Shown piece after piece: positions 53,122 to 61,923 of a stretch of DNA of 64,000 bases. Made by a program: the position numbers and the translations under genes. A model generated the notes under the pieces. The model saw nothing but the letters and a program-made list of their open reading frames with translations. It searched no databases and was not told the origin of the DNA. Each line of letters opens with the position of its first letter. The stretch's first letter is position 1. Source of the stretch: Pseudomonas peradeniyensis (GTDB taxonomy: Bacteria; Pseudomonadota; Gammaproteobacteria; Pseudomonadales; Pseudomonadaceae); contig NZ_JABWRJ020000003.1 of the NCBI RefSeq assembly GCF_014268935.2, forward strand, positions 797,501 to 861,500. Reading direction: 5' to 3'.

Positions 53122-53898
53122 ATGTCGATCACCGGACCGCGTCCCATCCCCGCCCTGGACCACCTGCCCAGGCCACTCTACGCCCGCGCCGAGAGCCTGG
53201 GCGCCGGGTCCTGGACCACCCGTCACCAGCATGACTGGGTGCAGTTCTCCTATGCCATCAGCGGCGTGCTTGGTGTCTATACCAGCGACGGCAGCTACTT
53301 CGCCCCGCCGCAGTGGGGCGTGTGGATCCCGGCCGGCACTGAGCACGAAGTGCTGACCTCGATGCAGGCCGAGATGCGCAGCCTGTACGTGCGCAGCGAC
53401 GCCTGCCCCTGGGCGCCGGGCGAATGCCGGGTACTGGAGGTCACGCCGCTGGCGCGGGAGCTGATCAAGCAGTTCTGCACCTTCGCGGTGAACTACCCGG
53501 AAGGCGACAGTGCCGAAGCGCGGCTGGTGGCGGTGTTGCTGGACCAGCTGCGCACCCTGCCGCAGGTGGGATTCTCGCTGCCGCTGCCGCGCCACCCGGG
53601 CCTGCTGGCGTTGTGCAACGGCTTGATCGCCGCCCCCGACCAGCCCCAGACCCTGCAGCAGTGGGCGGTGCAACTCGGGGTGTCGGAAAAGACCTTGATG
53701 CGCCTGTTCCAGCGCGAGACGGGGCTGAGCTTTCGCAACTGGCGCCAGCGCATGCGCCTGCTGTCATCACTGGCGCTGCTGGAGGCCGGGGAGAGCGTCA
53801 CCCAGGCCGCGCTGGGCTGCGGGTATGACTCGACCTCGGCCTATATCGCCGCGTTCCGCCAGCTGTTCGGCGCGACCCCGGGGGAGCTGCGCCTGTAG
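53122..53898 (+). CDS. AraC-family regulator with N-terminal cupin
   Basis: This is a regulator of about 258 residues. The N-terminal AraC_binding cupin contains HDWVQFSYAISGVLGVYTSD and PPQWGVWIPAGTEHEV. The C-terminal HTH_18 domain contains WAVQLGVSEKTLMRLFQRET, GLSFRNWRQRMRLLSSLALL, and VTQAALGCGYDSTSAYIAAF. The start is uncertain: ATG 53122 fits the domain boundary, and ATG 53080 or GTG 53074 are also in frame. It follows the thiolase gene by about 50 nt and may control the acyl module. It converges with cueR. Confidence 0.88.
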   Translation: MSITGPRPIPALDHLPRPLYARAESLGAGSWTTRHQHDWVQFSYAISGVLGVYTSDGSYFAPPQWGVWIPAGTEHEVLTSMQAEMRSLYVRSDACPWAPGECRVLEVTPLARELIKQFCTFAVNYPEGDSAEARLVAVLLDQLRTLPQVGFSLPLPRHPGLLALCNGLIAAPDQPQTLQQWAVQLGVSEKTLMRLFQRETGLSFRNWRQRMRLLSSLALLEAGESVTQAALGCGYDSTSAYIAAFRQLFGATPGELRL

Positions 53899-53916
53899 CA
53901 CCGGCTGGTGTCTCTT

Positions 53917-54321
53917 TCAGTGACAACACCCGCTGCCATTGGCCAGGTCCTTGAGGATCGGACAGTCCGGCCGGTCGTCGCCCTGGCAGTGGGCCACCAG
54001 CTCGCCGAGGGTGTCGCGCAGGCTCACCAGCTCCTCGATGCGCTTGTTCAGTGCCTCGATATGTTGCGTGGCCAGGGCCTTTACATCGGCGCTGGCGCGC
54101 TGGCGGTCCTGCCAGAGGGTCAGCAACCGGGCGACTTCCTCCAGGGAAAAACCCAGGTCCCGCGAGCGCTTGATGAACGCCAGGCTGTGCAGGTCCTCCT
54201 GCTGGTACAACCGGTAGCCGCTTTCGCTGCGCGTGGCGGGACGCAGCAGGCCGATGGACTCGTAGTAGCGGATCATCTTGGCGCTGAGCCCGCTGCGGCG
54301 GGCGGCCTGGCCGATGTTCAT
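53917..54321 (-). CDS. cueR: copper-responsive MerR-family regulator CueR
   Basis: CueR senses Cu(I) and activates copper export genes by untwisting 19-bp-spaced promoters. The 134-residue protein has the MerR helix-turn-helix (MNIGQAARRSGLSAKMIRYY), a dimerisation helix, and the metal loop HCQGDDRPDCP with C112 and C120, the same positions as in E. coli CueR. A CCH tail follows. The ATG at 54321 overlaps the copA stop by 4 nt, so it is the second gene of copA-cueR and is autoregulated through the copA promoter. Confidence 0.95.
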   Translation of the reverse strand: MNIGQAARRSGLSAKMIRYYESIGLLRPATRSESGYRLYQQEDLHSLAFIKRSRDLGFSLEEVARLLTLWQDRQRASADVKALATQHIEALNKRIEELVSLRDTLGELVAHCQGDDRPDCPILKDLANGSGCCH

Positions 54322-56717
54322 GGGGCCTCCTGGTCGATGGCGGTGGGTTTCCAGGTCTTCAGCCACAGGGCATTGCTCACCACGCTGACGCTGGACAGCG
54401 CCATGGCGGCGCCGGCCAGCACCGGATTGAGGTAGCCCAGCGCGGCCAGGGGGATGCCGATCAGGTTGTAGATGAATGCCCAGAACAGGTTCTGACGGAT
54501 CTTCGCGTAGGTCTTGCGGCTGATCTCGAGGGCGGCGGGCACCAGGCGCGGGTCGCCGCGCATCAGGGTGATGCCGGCCGCCTGCATGGCCACGTCGGTG
54601 CCACCGCCCATGGCGATGCCGATGTCGGCGGCCGCCAGCGCCGGGGCATCGTTGATGCCGTCGCCGACCATGGCTACCACGCCCTGTTGCTTGAGCGCGG
54701 CCACCGTGGCGGCCTTGTCCGCTGGCAGCACTTCGGCGTGCACGTCGTCGATGCCGAGGGCCTCGGCCACCACCTTGGCGCTGCCGCGGTTGTCGCCGGT
54801 CAGCAGGTGGCTGCTGATGTGGCGCGCATGCAAGGCGGCGATGGCCGGGCCGGCACCGGGCTTGAGGCTGTCGCCGAAGGCGAACAGGCCCAGTACGCGG
54901 GGCTGGCTGCCGAGTTCGATCAGCCAGGACAAGGTGCGTCCCTCGGCCTCCCAGGCCTGGGCACTGGCCGCCAGTTCGCCCGGCAGCAGTTGGCTCTCGT
55001 CGAGCAGGCGGCGGTTGCCCAGGGCCAGCTCGCGACCGTCCACCTGGCCGGCGATGCCACGGCCGGTGAGGGACTGGCTGTCGGTCACTTGCGGTACGTC
55101 AAGACTGCGCTCGGTACAGGCGTCGAGCACCGCCTTGGCCAACGGGTGCTCGCTGCCGCGTTGCAGGGCACCGGCCAGGCGCAGCAGTTCGTTGTCATCG
55201 CCGCTGCTGGCCTGCAGGTGGACGATACGCGGGCTGCCGGAGGTGAGGGTGCCGGTCTTGTCGAACACCACGCGGTTGACCGCATGGGCGCGCTCCAGCG
55301 CTTCGGCGTCCTTGATCAGGATGCCATGGCGGGCGGCGACGCCGGTGCCGGCCATGATCGCCGCGGGCGTGGCCAAGCCCAAGGCGCAGGGGCAGGCAAT
55401 GACCAGCACGGCGACGGCGTTGATCAGCGCGGTTTCCAGCGGTGCGCCGGCCAGCCACCAGCCGACCAGGGTGACCAGGGCCAGCACCAGCACTGCAGGG
55501 ACGAACACCTGGCTGACCCGGTCGACCAGCTTCTGGATCGGCGCCTTGGCCGCCTGGGCGTCCTCGACCAGGCGGATGATGCGGGCGAGCACGGTCTCGG
55601 TGCCCAGCGCCAGGGTCTTCACCAGCAGGCGGCCTTCGCCGTTGATGGCGCCACCGGTCACCGCGTCGCCGGGCTGCTTGGGCACCGGCAGGCTTTCACC
55701 GCTGATCAGGGCTTCGTCGGCGTGGCTGCTGCCTTCGAGCACCTGGCCATCGACCGGGAAGCGTTCGCCGGGCTTGACCAGCACCACATCGTCGAGGCGC
55801 AGCTGGCTGATGGCGACGTCTTCCTCGCGCCCGTCGATAACCCGCACGGCGCGTTCCGGACGCAGGGCCTCCAGTGCCCGGATGGCGCTGGCGGTCTGGC
55901 GCTTGGCGCGGCTTTCCAGGTACTTGCCCAATAGCACCAGGGCGATCACCACTGCCGAGGCTTCGAAGTACAGGTGCGGCTCCATGCCGCTGTGCGCATT
56001 GGCCCATTGGTACAGGCTCAGGCCATAGCCGGCGCTGGTGCCCAGGGCGACCAGCAGGTCCATGTTGCCGGCACCGGCGCGCACGGCCTTCCAGGCGGCG
56101 ACGTAGAAGCGCGCGCCAAGGATGAACTGCACCGGGGTGGCCAGCAGGAACTGCGCCCATGCCGGCAGCATCCAGTGCAGGCCGAACGGTTGCACCAGCA
56201 TTGGCAGCACCAGTGGCAGTGCCAGCAGCAGGGCGGCGGCGACCGCCAGGCGTTCGTTGCGCAGGCGGCGTCGGGCCTGTGCCTGGTCATCGTGGCTGGC
56301 AAGCGGCAGGGTGGCGCTGTAGCCGGCTTTCTCGACCGCGGCGATCAGTGCGCCGTCGTCGACGCCCTCGAGCACTTCGAGGTGGGCGCGTTCGCTGGCC
56401 AGGTTGACGCTGACCTGCTCGACCCCCGGCAGTTTGCCGAGGGCGCGCTCGACCCGGCCGGCGCAGCTGGTGCAGGTCATGCCGCCGATCTGCAGTTCGA
56501 GGGTGCGGGTGGGGACGCTGTAGCCGGCGTCGCGCACCGCGTCGACCAGTGCCGGCAGGCTGTCGGCCGGGGCCTGGACCCGGGCCTGCTCGGTGGCGAG
56601 GTTGACGCTGACGTGTTCGGTACCGGTGACCTTGCGCAGGGCGCGTTCGACCCGACCTGCGCAGCTGGCGCAGGTCATGCCGCCGATCGGCAGGTCGAAG
56701 GTGGTGGATGCGGGCAT
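54318..56717 (-). CDS. copA: Cu(I)-exporting P1B-type ATPase
   Basis: This 799-residue ATPase pumps Cu(I) out of the cytosol. It has two N-terminal HMA metal-binding domains (GMTCASC with C16/C19, GMTCTSC with C82/C85), eight membrane helices, the transmembrane copper site C442-P-C444 (IACPCALGLATPAA), the phosphorylation site D486 in DKTGTLTSG, an HP locus (SEHPLAKA), and GDGINDAPALA. It lies downstream of a perfect CueR operator and is followed, with a 4-nt overlap, by cueR. Confidence 0.97.
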   Translation of the reverse strand: MPASTTFDLPIGGMTCASCAGRVERALRKVTGTEHVSVNLATEQARVQAPADSLPALVDAVRDAGYSVPTRTLELQIGGMTCTSCAGRVERALGKLPGVEQVSVNLASERAHLEVLEGVDDGALIAAVEKAGYSATLPLASHDDQAQARRRLRNERLAVAAALLLALPLVLPMLVQPFGLHWMLPAWAQFLLATPVQFILGARFYVAAWKAVRAGAGNMDLLVALGTSAGYGLSLYQWANAHSGMEPHLYFEASAVVIALVLLGKYLESRAKRQTASAIRALEALRPERAVRVIDGREEDVAISQLRLDDVVLVKPGERFPVDGQVLEGSSHADEALISGESLPVPKQPGDAVTGGAINGEGRLLVKTLALGTETVLARIIRLVEDAQAAKAPIQKLVDRVSQVFVPAVLVLALVTLVGWWLAGAPLETALINAVAVLVIACPCALGLATPAAIMAGTGVAARHGILIKDAEALERAHAVNRVVFDKTGTLTSGSPRIVHLQASSGDDNELLRLAGALQRGSEHPLAKAVLDACTERSLDVPQVTDSQSLTGRGIAGQVDGRELALGNRRLLDESQLLPGELAASAQAWEAEGRTLSWLIELGSQPRVLGLFAFGDSLKPGAGPAIAALHARHISSHLLTGDNRGSAKVVAEALGIDDVHAEVLPADKAATVAALKQQGVVAMVGDGINDAPALAAADIGIAMGGGTDVAMQAAGITLMRGDPRLVPAALEISRKTYAKIRQNLFWAFIYNLIGIPLAALGYLNPVLAGAAMALSSVSVVSNALWLKTWKPTAIDQEAP

Positions 56718-56751
56718 GGCTCTCTCCTCCGTGGACAGGCCTCCAGCATCA

Positions 56752-56772
56752 ACCTTGCCATGCGGGCAAGGT
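56752..56772 (-). promoter_or_regulatory. CueR operator/promoter of copA-cueR
   Basis: The perfect dyad ACCTTGCC-ATGCG-GGCAAGGT fits the CueR box. On the minus strand TTGACC (-35) is followed, after a 19-bp spacer holding the dyad, by GATGCT (-10 region), the long spacing typical of MerR promoters. The dyad touches the last codon of the upstream gene (stop at 56774-56772). Confidence 0.88.
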
Positions 56773-57158
56773 CAATAGCCCAGGCCGGCTCTCTTGAGCA
56801 CCAGGCCATTGTGCCCCATGGCGATCCGGTATTTGTTGATCTGGCCCGCCTGCAGGGTCAGCCGCGTGCTGCGCTGGTCCTCGACGCCGGGGGCGCAGCC
56901 GGGTACCTGCCCGGGCAGCAGGCGCAGGCGCACATCGACGGGGCCCGGCGGCAGGTTGAACGAGGTCGCCTGTTCCTGGAACAGGCGGCCGGACAGCTGG
57001 TCGTTGAGATAGATGCCGATCTCGCAGCTGGTGGCCACCTCCAGGCGTTCCCGGGAAATGATCAGCACGCTGTAGTCCGAATTGCCCTCGGCGCTGGCCG
57101 GTGGCACGACGGCCAGTGCGCCCAGCAATCCGACGAGGCCCAATGCTGCCCTGATCAT
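56772..57158 (-). CDS. exported protein of unknown function in the copper cluster
   Basis: This is a 128-residue protein with signal peptide MIRAALGLVGLLGALAVVPP (cleavage near ASA-EG) and a beta-rich mature part (DYSVLIISRERLEVATSCEI, GPVDVRLRLLPGQVPGCAPG, LTLQAGQINKYRIAM) with two cysteines. An AGGAG site lies before ATG 57158. It sits between copA and copZ, and its stop codon touches the copA CueR operator. A periplasmic location is expected. No metal motif such as Met- or His-rich runs is visible, so a copper role is only suggested by position. No family recognised. Confidence 0.78.
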   Translation of the reverse strand: MIRAALGLVGLLGALAVVPPASAEGNSDYSVLIISRERLEVATSCEIGIYLNDQLSGRLFQEQATSFNLPPGPVDVRLRLLPGQVPGCAPGVEDQRSTRLTLQAGQINKYRIAMGHNGLVLKRAGLGY

Positions 57159-57248
57159 GAAAAATCTCCTGCTTGCCAAAATCGTCAAAGGCGCAGCTTG
57201 GCCGAGCCGCGCGCGGATTTCCAGCCCGGCCGTTTTTCTCGGAACTTG

Positions 57249-57269
57249 ACCTTGCCCCGATGGCAAGGC
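57249..57269 (+). promoter_or_regulatory. CueR operator/promoter of copZ
   Basis: ACCTTGCC-CCGAT-GGCAAGGC is nearly identical to the copA box. TTGACC (-35 at 57246) is followed, 19 bp on, by GAGACT (-10 region). Confidence 0.85.
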
Positions 57270-57304
57270 TGAGACTGGGCAAAACCCACAAGGAGGCAAC
57301 CTCG

Positions 57305-57502
57305 ATGCAAGTGTTCAATGTGCAAGGCATGACCTGTGGCCACTGCGTGAAGGGCGTGACCCGGGCGGTGCAGGAGCAGGATGCGGCGGCGCGGGTGGAA
57401 GTGGACCTGGCGACGCGGCAGGTGCGGGTGGAGAGTGTCCTGGCGGCGGATCGGATCCTCGCGGCGATTCGTGAAGAGGGGTATCAGGCCGAAGTGGCCT
57501 GA
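57305..57502 (+). CDS. copZ: copper chaperone CopZ
   Basis: This is a 65-residue single HMA domain (MQVFNVQGMTCGHCVKGVTR) with the Cu(I)-binding MTCGHC motif, C11 and C14. It shuttles Cu(I) in the cytosol to CopA. The ATG at 57305 follows an AAGGAGG site. The CueR box lies 36 nt upstream of the start. It is transcribed divergently from the copA side of the cluster. Confidence 0.94.
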   Translation: MQVFNVQGMTCGHCVKGVTRAVQEQDAAARVEVDLATRQVRVESVLAADRILAAIREEGYQAEVA

Positions 57503-57671
57503 GATATCGCGGTGTGCATGGCGATAGTCTTGCGGCGCCTATGAGATCGAGCGCCGCCCGCGCGGCGCTCGGTCTGACAGACGATGCAAAGCTCCCGTCG
57601 TGCACCCACAAAATCAATACAAAGGTTTTCAGGTAGACTAGCGAACTTGCTTAGCCTGCTATGGATTCTCC

Positions 57672-58853
57672 ATGAACCTGCGAACCTTGCTGATTCTCGG
57701 CGCCCTCAGTGCGTTCGGGCCTCTGGCGATCGACTTCTATCTGCCGGCCTTCCCGGCCATGGCGCATGCCTTCGGCACCGACGAAAAGCATGTGCAGGCA
57801 ACCCTGGCCGCCTACTTCCTCGGCCTGTCCCTGGGCCAGCTCGCCTACGGGCCGGTGGCCGACCGTTTCGGCCGGCGCCTGCCGCTGCTGTTCGGGGTCG
57901 GCCTGTTCACCGTGGCGTCATTGGCCTGCGCCTATGCGCCCAATCTCGACAGCCTGATCCTGGCGCGTTTCGTCCAGGCCCTGGGCGGTTGCGCCGGGAT
58001 GGTGCTGTCGCGGGCGATCGTCAGCGACAAGTGCGACGCGGTGGCCTCGGCCAAGGTGTTCTCGCAGCTGATGCTGGTGATGGGCCTGGCGCCGATCCTC
58101 GCGCCGATGCTCGGTGGCGTGCTGGTCAACGTGGCCGGCTGGCAGTCGATCTTCCTCGCCCTGGGCCTGTTCAGCGCGGCGTGCCTGCTGGCGGTCGGCC
58201 TGGGCCTGCCGGAAAGCCTGCCGGCCCATATACCGCGCCAGCCGCTGTCGGGCGCGCTGCGCCAGTACCTGAGCCTGCTCGGCGACCGGGTGTTCGTCGG
58301 CCATGCACTGACCGGCGGCATCGCCATCGCCGGGATGTTCGCCTACATCGCCGGTTCGCCGTTCGTGTTCATCAAACTCTACGGTGTGCCGCCCGAGCAC
58401 TACGGCTGGTTGTTCGGCACCAACGCCGCTGGCTTCATCCTGATGGCCCAGGTCAATGCGCGGCTGCTGGCCAAGCGCGGCCCGGCGTTCCTGCTGGCGC
58501 GAGCGGTGTGGTTGTACCTGGTGGCGGCGCTGGCGCTGCTGGTGGTCGCGGCGTTGCGCCCGGCACAGCTCTGGCCATTACTGGTACCGCTGTTCGTGTG
58601 CATCGCCAGCCTCGGCTGCATCATCCCCAACGCCTCGGCCTGCGCCATGAGCGGGCAAGGTACGCGTGCGGGCAGTGCCTCGGCCCTGATGGGCTGCCTG
58701 CAGTTCAGCGTCGCCGCGGGCGCGGCGGCGCTGGTCGGGGTGCTGCACGATGGCAGCGCGGTGCCCATGGCGCTGGTGATCAGCCTGTGCGGCGCGCTGG
58801 TGGTCAGTGTCGCAGTGCTGACCCGGCGCCTGCAGGCCAGCCGGCCTGCGTGA
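57672..58853 (+). CDS. Bcr/CflA-family MFS multidrug exporter
   Basis: This is a 393-residue major facilitator with 12 membrane spans. The first is LLILGALSAFGPLAIDFYLP, with the LPAFP motif typical of Bcr/CflA drug-proton antiporters. The loop 2-3 motif is GPVADRFGRRLPLLFG, and motif C follows near residue 140. It exports small drugs such as bicyclomycin or chloramphenicol in relatives. The real substrate is unknown. The 3' end overlaps the convergent small gene by 50 nt. Confidence 0.93.
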   Translation: MNLRTLLILGALSAFGPLAIDFYLPAFPAMAHAFGTDEKHVQATLAAYFLGLSLGQLAYGPVADRFGRRLPLLFGVGLFTVASLACAYAPNLDSLILARFVQALGGCAGMVLSRAIVSDKCDAVASAKVFSQLMLVMGLAPILAPMLGGVLVNVAGWQSIFLALGLFSAACLLAVGLGLPESLPAHIPRQPLSGALRQYLSLLGDRVFVGHALTGGIAIAGMFAYIAGSPFVFIKLYGVPPEHYGWLFGTNAAGFILMAQVNARLLAKRGPAFLLARAVWLYLVAALALLVVAALRPAQLWPLLVPLFVCIASLGCIIPNASACAMSGQGTRAGSASALMGCLQFSVAAGAAALVGVLHDGSAVPMALVISLCGALVVSVAVLTRRLQASRPA

Positions 58854-59001
58854 GCGGGTGGGGCGCGTTGAGGCGCGCCTCCAGCAGGGCGACGAACGAC
58901 CGTGCCTCGGCCTCGCTACGGAAACTCACCACATGCTGGTCGAGCTGGACCTGCCAGGGGCAGGCGGGGTTCCGGTTCGACGCACTGACGACAATCTTCA
59001 T
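58804..59001 (-). CDS. 65-residue conserved-looking protein, antisense to the exporter 3' end
   Basis: This small protein (MKIVVSASNRNPACPWQVQL, then DQHVVSFRSEAEARSFVALL) looks like a beta-beta-alpha unit. It has a strong GGAGGTG site before ATG 59001, which supports translation. Its last 50 nt overlap the Bcr/CflA gene on the other strand. An in-frame ATG at 59160 is possible but without good support. Function is unknown. Confidence 0.65.
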   Translation of the reverse strand: MKIVVSASNRNPACPWQVQLDQHVVSFRSEAEARSFVALLEARLNAPHPLTQAGWPAGAGSALRH

Positions 59002-59491
59002 CGCGATCCACCTCCAGTGAGCGGGAGCGGATCTAGTGTAGCGCTGCCCCCGTCCCGTGCCATGACCAGGGTCAGTACCCTGACTGACGGTCATGACGGT
59101 CTGAAGTAGGGAGACCTTCTGTTTTGCAAGGCGGAAATATTCCCCTTCACTGTCGGACATATCGAGCCCCCTGATAGCAGCTGTCAGCTTCGTTCCCGCT
59201 ACAGCCACGGTAGTACGGGGGATGAGCAGGATTAGCCGTCTATCGCTCTGACAGACGCATCTTTCAGAACGTTTTTTGGGAGGCGAATGCCGACCCGCCT
59301 GGGCCATGCCTCCCTCACGGCGAGCGCCTTCCAGCGGCTTATACTGCCTCCGGCGACCAGCGTGGCGTGAGCGTTTTCCGCAGCTGGCGCCGATCATCCG
59401 GCACACGAACCATCCCGCGCTTGCCCACACCGGAGGCAGGGCATCTGCGGCGTTCGCCAGCAGGCGGGATTCATCAGGGAGCTTCAGGTTC
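59002..59491. other. 490-nt non-coding stretch
   Basis: No gene is supported. It holds a nested inverted repeat at 59061-59095 and the promoter of the ArsR-type gene. Predicted ORFs here are extensions of the flanking genes. Confidence 0.5.
59061..59095. promoter_or_regulatory. nested inverted repeat
   Basis: Outer catgac/gtcatg encloses an inner cagggt-cagt-accctg hairpin, 60 nt upstream of the small minus-strand gene. It may be an operator. No regulator is indicated. Confidence 0.35.
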
Positions 59492-60202
59492 ATGAACGCA
59501 GTCCGCAGCATCAGTCAGGTCGCCAACCTGATGGCCGATCCCAAGCGCAGCGCCATGTTGTGGGCGTTGATCGATGGCACCCCGCGTGCGGCGGACGAGC
59601 TTGCCGTGCTCACCGGCTTGAGCACCTCGTCGGCCTGCGCGCACCTGTCGCTGTTGTCCAGTGCCGGGCTGCTCAGGCATGAGGCGCGTGGCCGCAAGCG
59701 CTTCTTCCGCTTGGCCACACCGGAGGTCGGCACCGCGGTGGAGGCGCTGGCCAGCGTTCAACTGGCGAGCCGCTCACCTGCAGAGCAGGGCACGACGCTG
59801 CAGATTCCCCTGTCGATGCGCAAGGCGCGCCTGTGTGGCGACCACCTGGGCGGCGAAGTGGCCGCCGCGCTGCTCCACCGCCTGCATGTGGCCGGTTGGC
59901 TGGAAGGAAGCGAGCAGTACCTGTCGGTAAGCCAGGAGGGCAAGGAGCATCTGGAGGCGCTGGGGGTGTTCATCGATGCGCTGGCCGCGGGTGACCGGCA
60001 CGGCTGCGTGATCTGCCATTGCAGCAAATGGAACGATCAGGGCCCGCACCTGGGCGGCTGCCTGGGCAAGGCCCTGCTTCGCCTGTTCACCCAGTCGGGC
60101 TGGGTGCGTGAGCAGGAGGGCAGCCGGGCGGTGCAGCTCACACCGCTCGGCCAGCAGCAGATCAACGCGATCGCCTGCCTCCCGGCCCGACAGGCCGGCT
60201 AG
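59492..60202 (+). CDS. ArsR-type winged-helix regulator
   Basis: This is a 236-residue regulator. An ArsR/SmtB-like helix-turn-helix lies at about residues 15-75 (MLWALIDGTPRAADELAVLT, GLSTSSACAHLSLLSSAGLL, RHEARGRKRFFRLA). The longer C-terminal part contains a cysteine cluster CVICHCSKWNDQGPHLGGC near 175-195, which could bind a metal or sense redox. ATG 59492 begins the domain; the open frame upstream is atypical. Its stop overlaps the convergent deaminase by 4 nt. Confidence 0.88.
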   Translation: MNAVRSISQVANLMADPKRSAMLWALIDGTPRAADELAVLTGLSTSSACAHLSLLSSAGLLRHEARGRKRFFRLATPEVGTAVEALASVQLASRSPAEQGTTLQIPLSMRKARLCGDHLGGEVAAALLHRLHVAGWLEGSEQYLSVSQEGKEHLEALGVFIDALAAGDRHGCVICHCSKWNDQGPHLGGCLGKALLRLFTQSGWVREQEGSRAVQLTPLGQQQINAIACLPARQAG

Positions 60203-61149
60203 CGGACCAGGCGCGCGTCCAGGCTGTTCTGCGCCAGGCGGCGTGCCTGGTCCTGGGTCATGCCCAGGTGCTGGTGAAGGGCGTGGAAGTTCTCGGTGAC
60301 GTAGCCACCGAAGTAGGCCGGATCATCGGAGTTGACCGTGACCTTCACGCCGCGCTCGAGCATGTCGAGGATGTTGTGCTGGCCCATGTGTTCGAACACG
60401 CACAGCTTGGTGTTGGACAGCGGGCAGACGGTCAGCGGGATCTGCTCGTCGATGATGCGCTGCATCAGACGCTCGTCCTCGATGGCGCGCACGCCGTGGT
60501 CGATCCGCTGGATTTTCAGCAGGTCGAGGGCTTCCCAGATGTACTCGGGTGGGCCCTCCTCACCGGCATGGGCCACGGTCAGGAAGCCTTCACTGCGGGC
60601 GCGGTCGAAGACGCGCTGGAACTTGCTCGGCGGATGGCCTTTCTCCGAGCTGTCCAGGCCCACGGCGACGAAGGCGTCGCGGAACGGCAGGGCCTGGTCC
60701 AGGGTCTTGTGCGCTTCGTCTTCGCTCAGGTGGCGCAGGAAGCTGAGGATCAGGCCGCTGCTGATGCCCAACTGCTCGCGACCATCCTTCAGGGCCCGGT
60801 TGATGCCCTCGAGCACCACCTCGAACGGGATGCCTCGGTCGGTGTGGGTCTGCGGGTCGAAGAACGGCTCGGTGTGGATGACGTTCTGCGCCTTGCAGCG
60901 CTGCAGGTAGGCCCAGGTCAGGTCGTAGAAGTCCTGCTCGGTACGCAGGACATCGGCGCCCTGGTAGTAGAGGTCGAGGAATTCCTGCAGATTGTTGAAG
61001 GCATAGGCGCTGCGCAGGGTCTCGACGTCCGCCCAGGGCAGGGCAATCTTGTTGCGTTCGGCCAGGGCGAACAGCAGTTCGGGCTCCAGCGAGCCCTCCA
61101 GGTGCATGTGCAGTTCCGCCTTGGGCAAGGCGTTCAGCCATTCATACAT
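60199..61149 (-). CDS. adenosine deaminase-family enzyme, probably adenine deaminase
   Basis: This is a 316-residue member of the amidohydrolase ADA family. Zinc and catalytic motifs are HMHLEGS (residues 14-20), HAGEEG with the catalytic Glu, RIDHGVRAIED, and VNSDDPAYFGG. It releases ammonia from a purine. In the Pseudomonas and yeast Aah1 branch, proteins of this size (about 316 residues, with KAELHMHLEGSLEPE) act on adenine rather than adenosine, so adenine deaminase is the better guess from family knowledge. It stands alone and converges with the ArsR-type gene. Confidence 0.92.
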   Translation of the reverse strand: MYEWLNALPKAELHMHLEGSLEPELLFALAERNKIALPWADVETLRSAYAFNNLQEFLDLYYQGADVLRTEQDFYDLTWAYLQRCKAQNVIHTEPFFDPQTHTDRGIPFEVVLEGINRALKDGREQLGISSGLILSFLRHLSEDEAHKTLDQALPFRDAFVAVGLDSSEKGHPPSKFQRVFDRARSEGFLTVAHAGEEGPPEYIWEALDLLKIQRIDHGVRAIEDERLMQRIIDEQIPLTVCPLSNTKLCVFEHMGQHNILDMLERGVKVTVNSDDPAYFGGYVTENFHALHQHLGMTQDQARRLAQNSLDARLVR

Positions 61150-61236
61150 GTGTGCAATCTCGGTCAGGTACGGTTGGCCGCCATTCTACAGGGCCTGGCC
61201 GGGCAATGCGCCCACCCAGGCCGGTATCGCCCGGGA

Positions 61237-61923
61237 TTACCAGATGAGCACCTCGCCCTTGTAGTTGATGAAGCGCAGGCCGCCGTTGCCGCTCTGGGCC
61301 TTGATCTGCTCGAGCATGCCACGGGTGCTGGTGAGCACGTCGATCTCGGCGTTCTCGCCGCCCATGTCGGTCTTCACCCAGCCCGGGTGCATGGCCAGCA
61401 CGGCCAGGTCGGGGCGCTGCAGCTCGACCACGAAGCTGTTGATCATCGAGTTGAGCGCGGCCTTGCTGGCCTTGTACAGGCAGACTTCGCCGCCGTCGGG
61501 GATGGTCACGCTGCCCAGGATCGAGCTCATGAAGGCCAGCACCCCGCTGCCTTCGCGCACCTGGCCGGCCAGGCGGCGGGCCACACGGATAGGTGCCACG
61601 GCGTTGGTCATGAACAGCTCGCCGATCTGCTGTACCTGCACGCTTTCCAGATCCTGCGGCAGCGGGCCCATCACCCCGGCATTGACGAACACCAGGTCGA
61701 ACACTTCACCTTGCAGGCGCTGCTTGAGCCCGTCGAGCTGAGCGGTGTCGTTCATCTCCAGGCGCTCGATGCGCACCCCTGAGACTTCGCCCAGCGCACC
61801 CGGCTGTTGCGGGTCGCGGACGGTGGCGACGACGTTCCAGCCATCTTCGCGCAGGCGTTGCGCCAGGCCCAGGCCGAGGCCTCGGGAGGCGCCGATGATC
61901 AGGGCGGTCTTGTTGGCGGTCAT
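61237..61923 (-). CDS. short-chain dehydrogenase/reductase
   Basis: This is a 228-residue classical SDR. It has cofactor motif ALIIGASRGLGLGLAQRL, NAGVMGPLPQD, a catalytic Ser in MSSILGSVTIPDGG, and YKASKAALN (YxxxK). C-terminal MHPGWVKTDMGG is typical of the C-factor/carbonyl reductase-like group. The substrate is unknown. The ATG at 61923 starts the Rossmann fold; the open frame upstream is not family-like. Confidence 0.92.
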   Translation of the reverse strand: MTANKTALIIGASRGLGLGLAQRLREDGWNVVATVRDPQQPGALGEVSGVRIERLEMNDTAQLDGLKQRLQGEVFDLVFVNAGVMGPLPQDLESVQVQQIGELFMTNAVAPIRVARRLAGQVREGSGVLAFMSSILGSVTIPDGGEVCLYKASKAALNSMINSFVVELQRPDLAVLAMHPGWVKTDMGGENAEIDVLTSTRGMLEQIKAQSGNGGLRFINYKGEVLIW

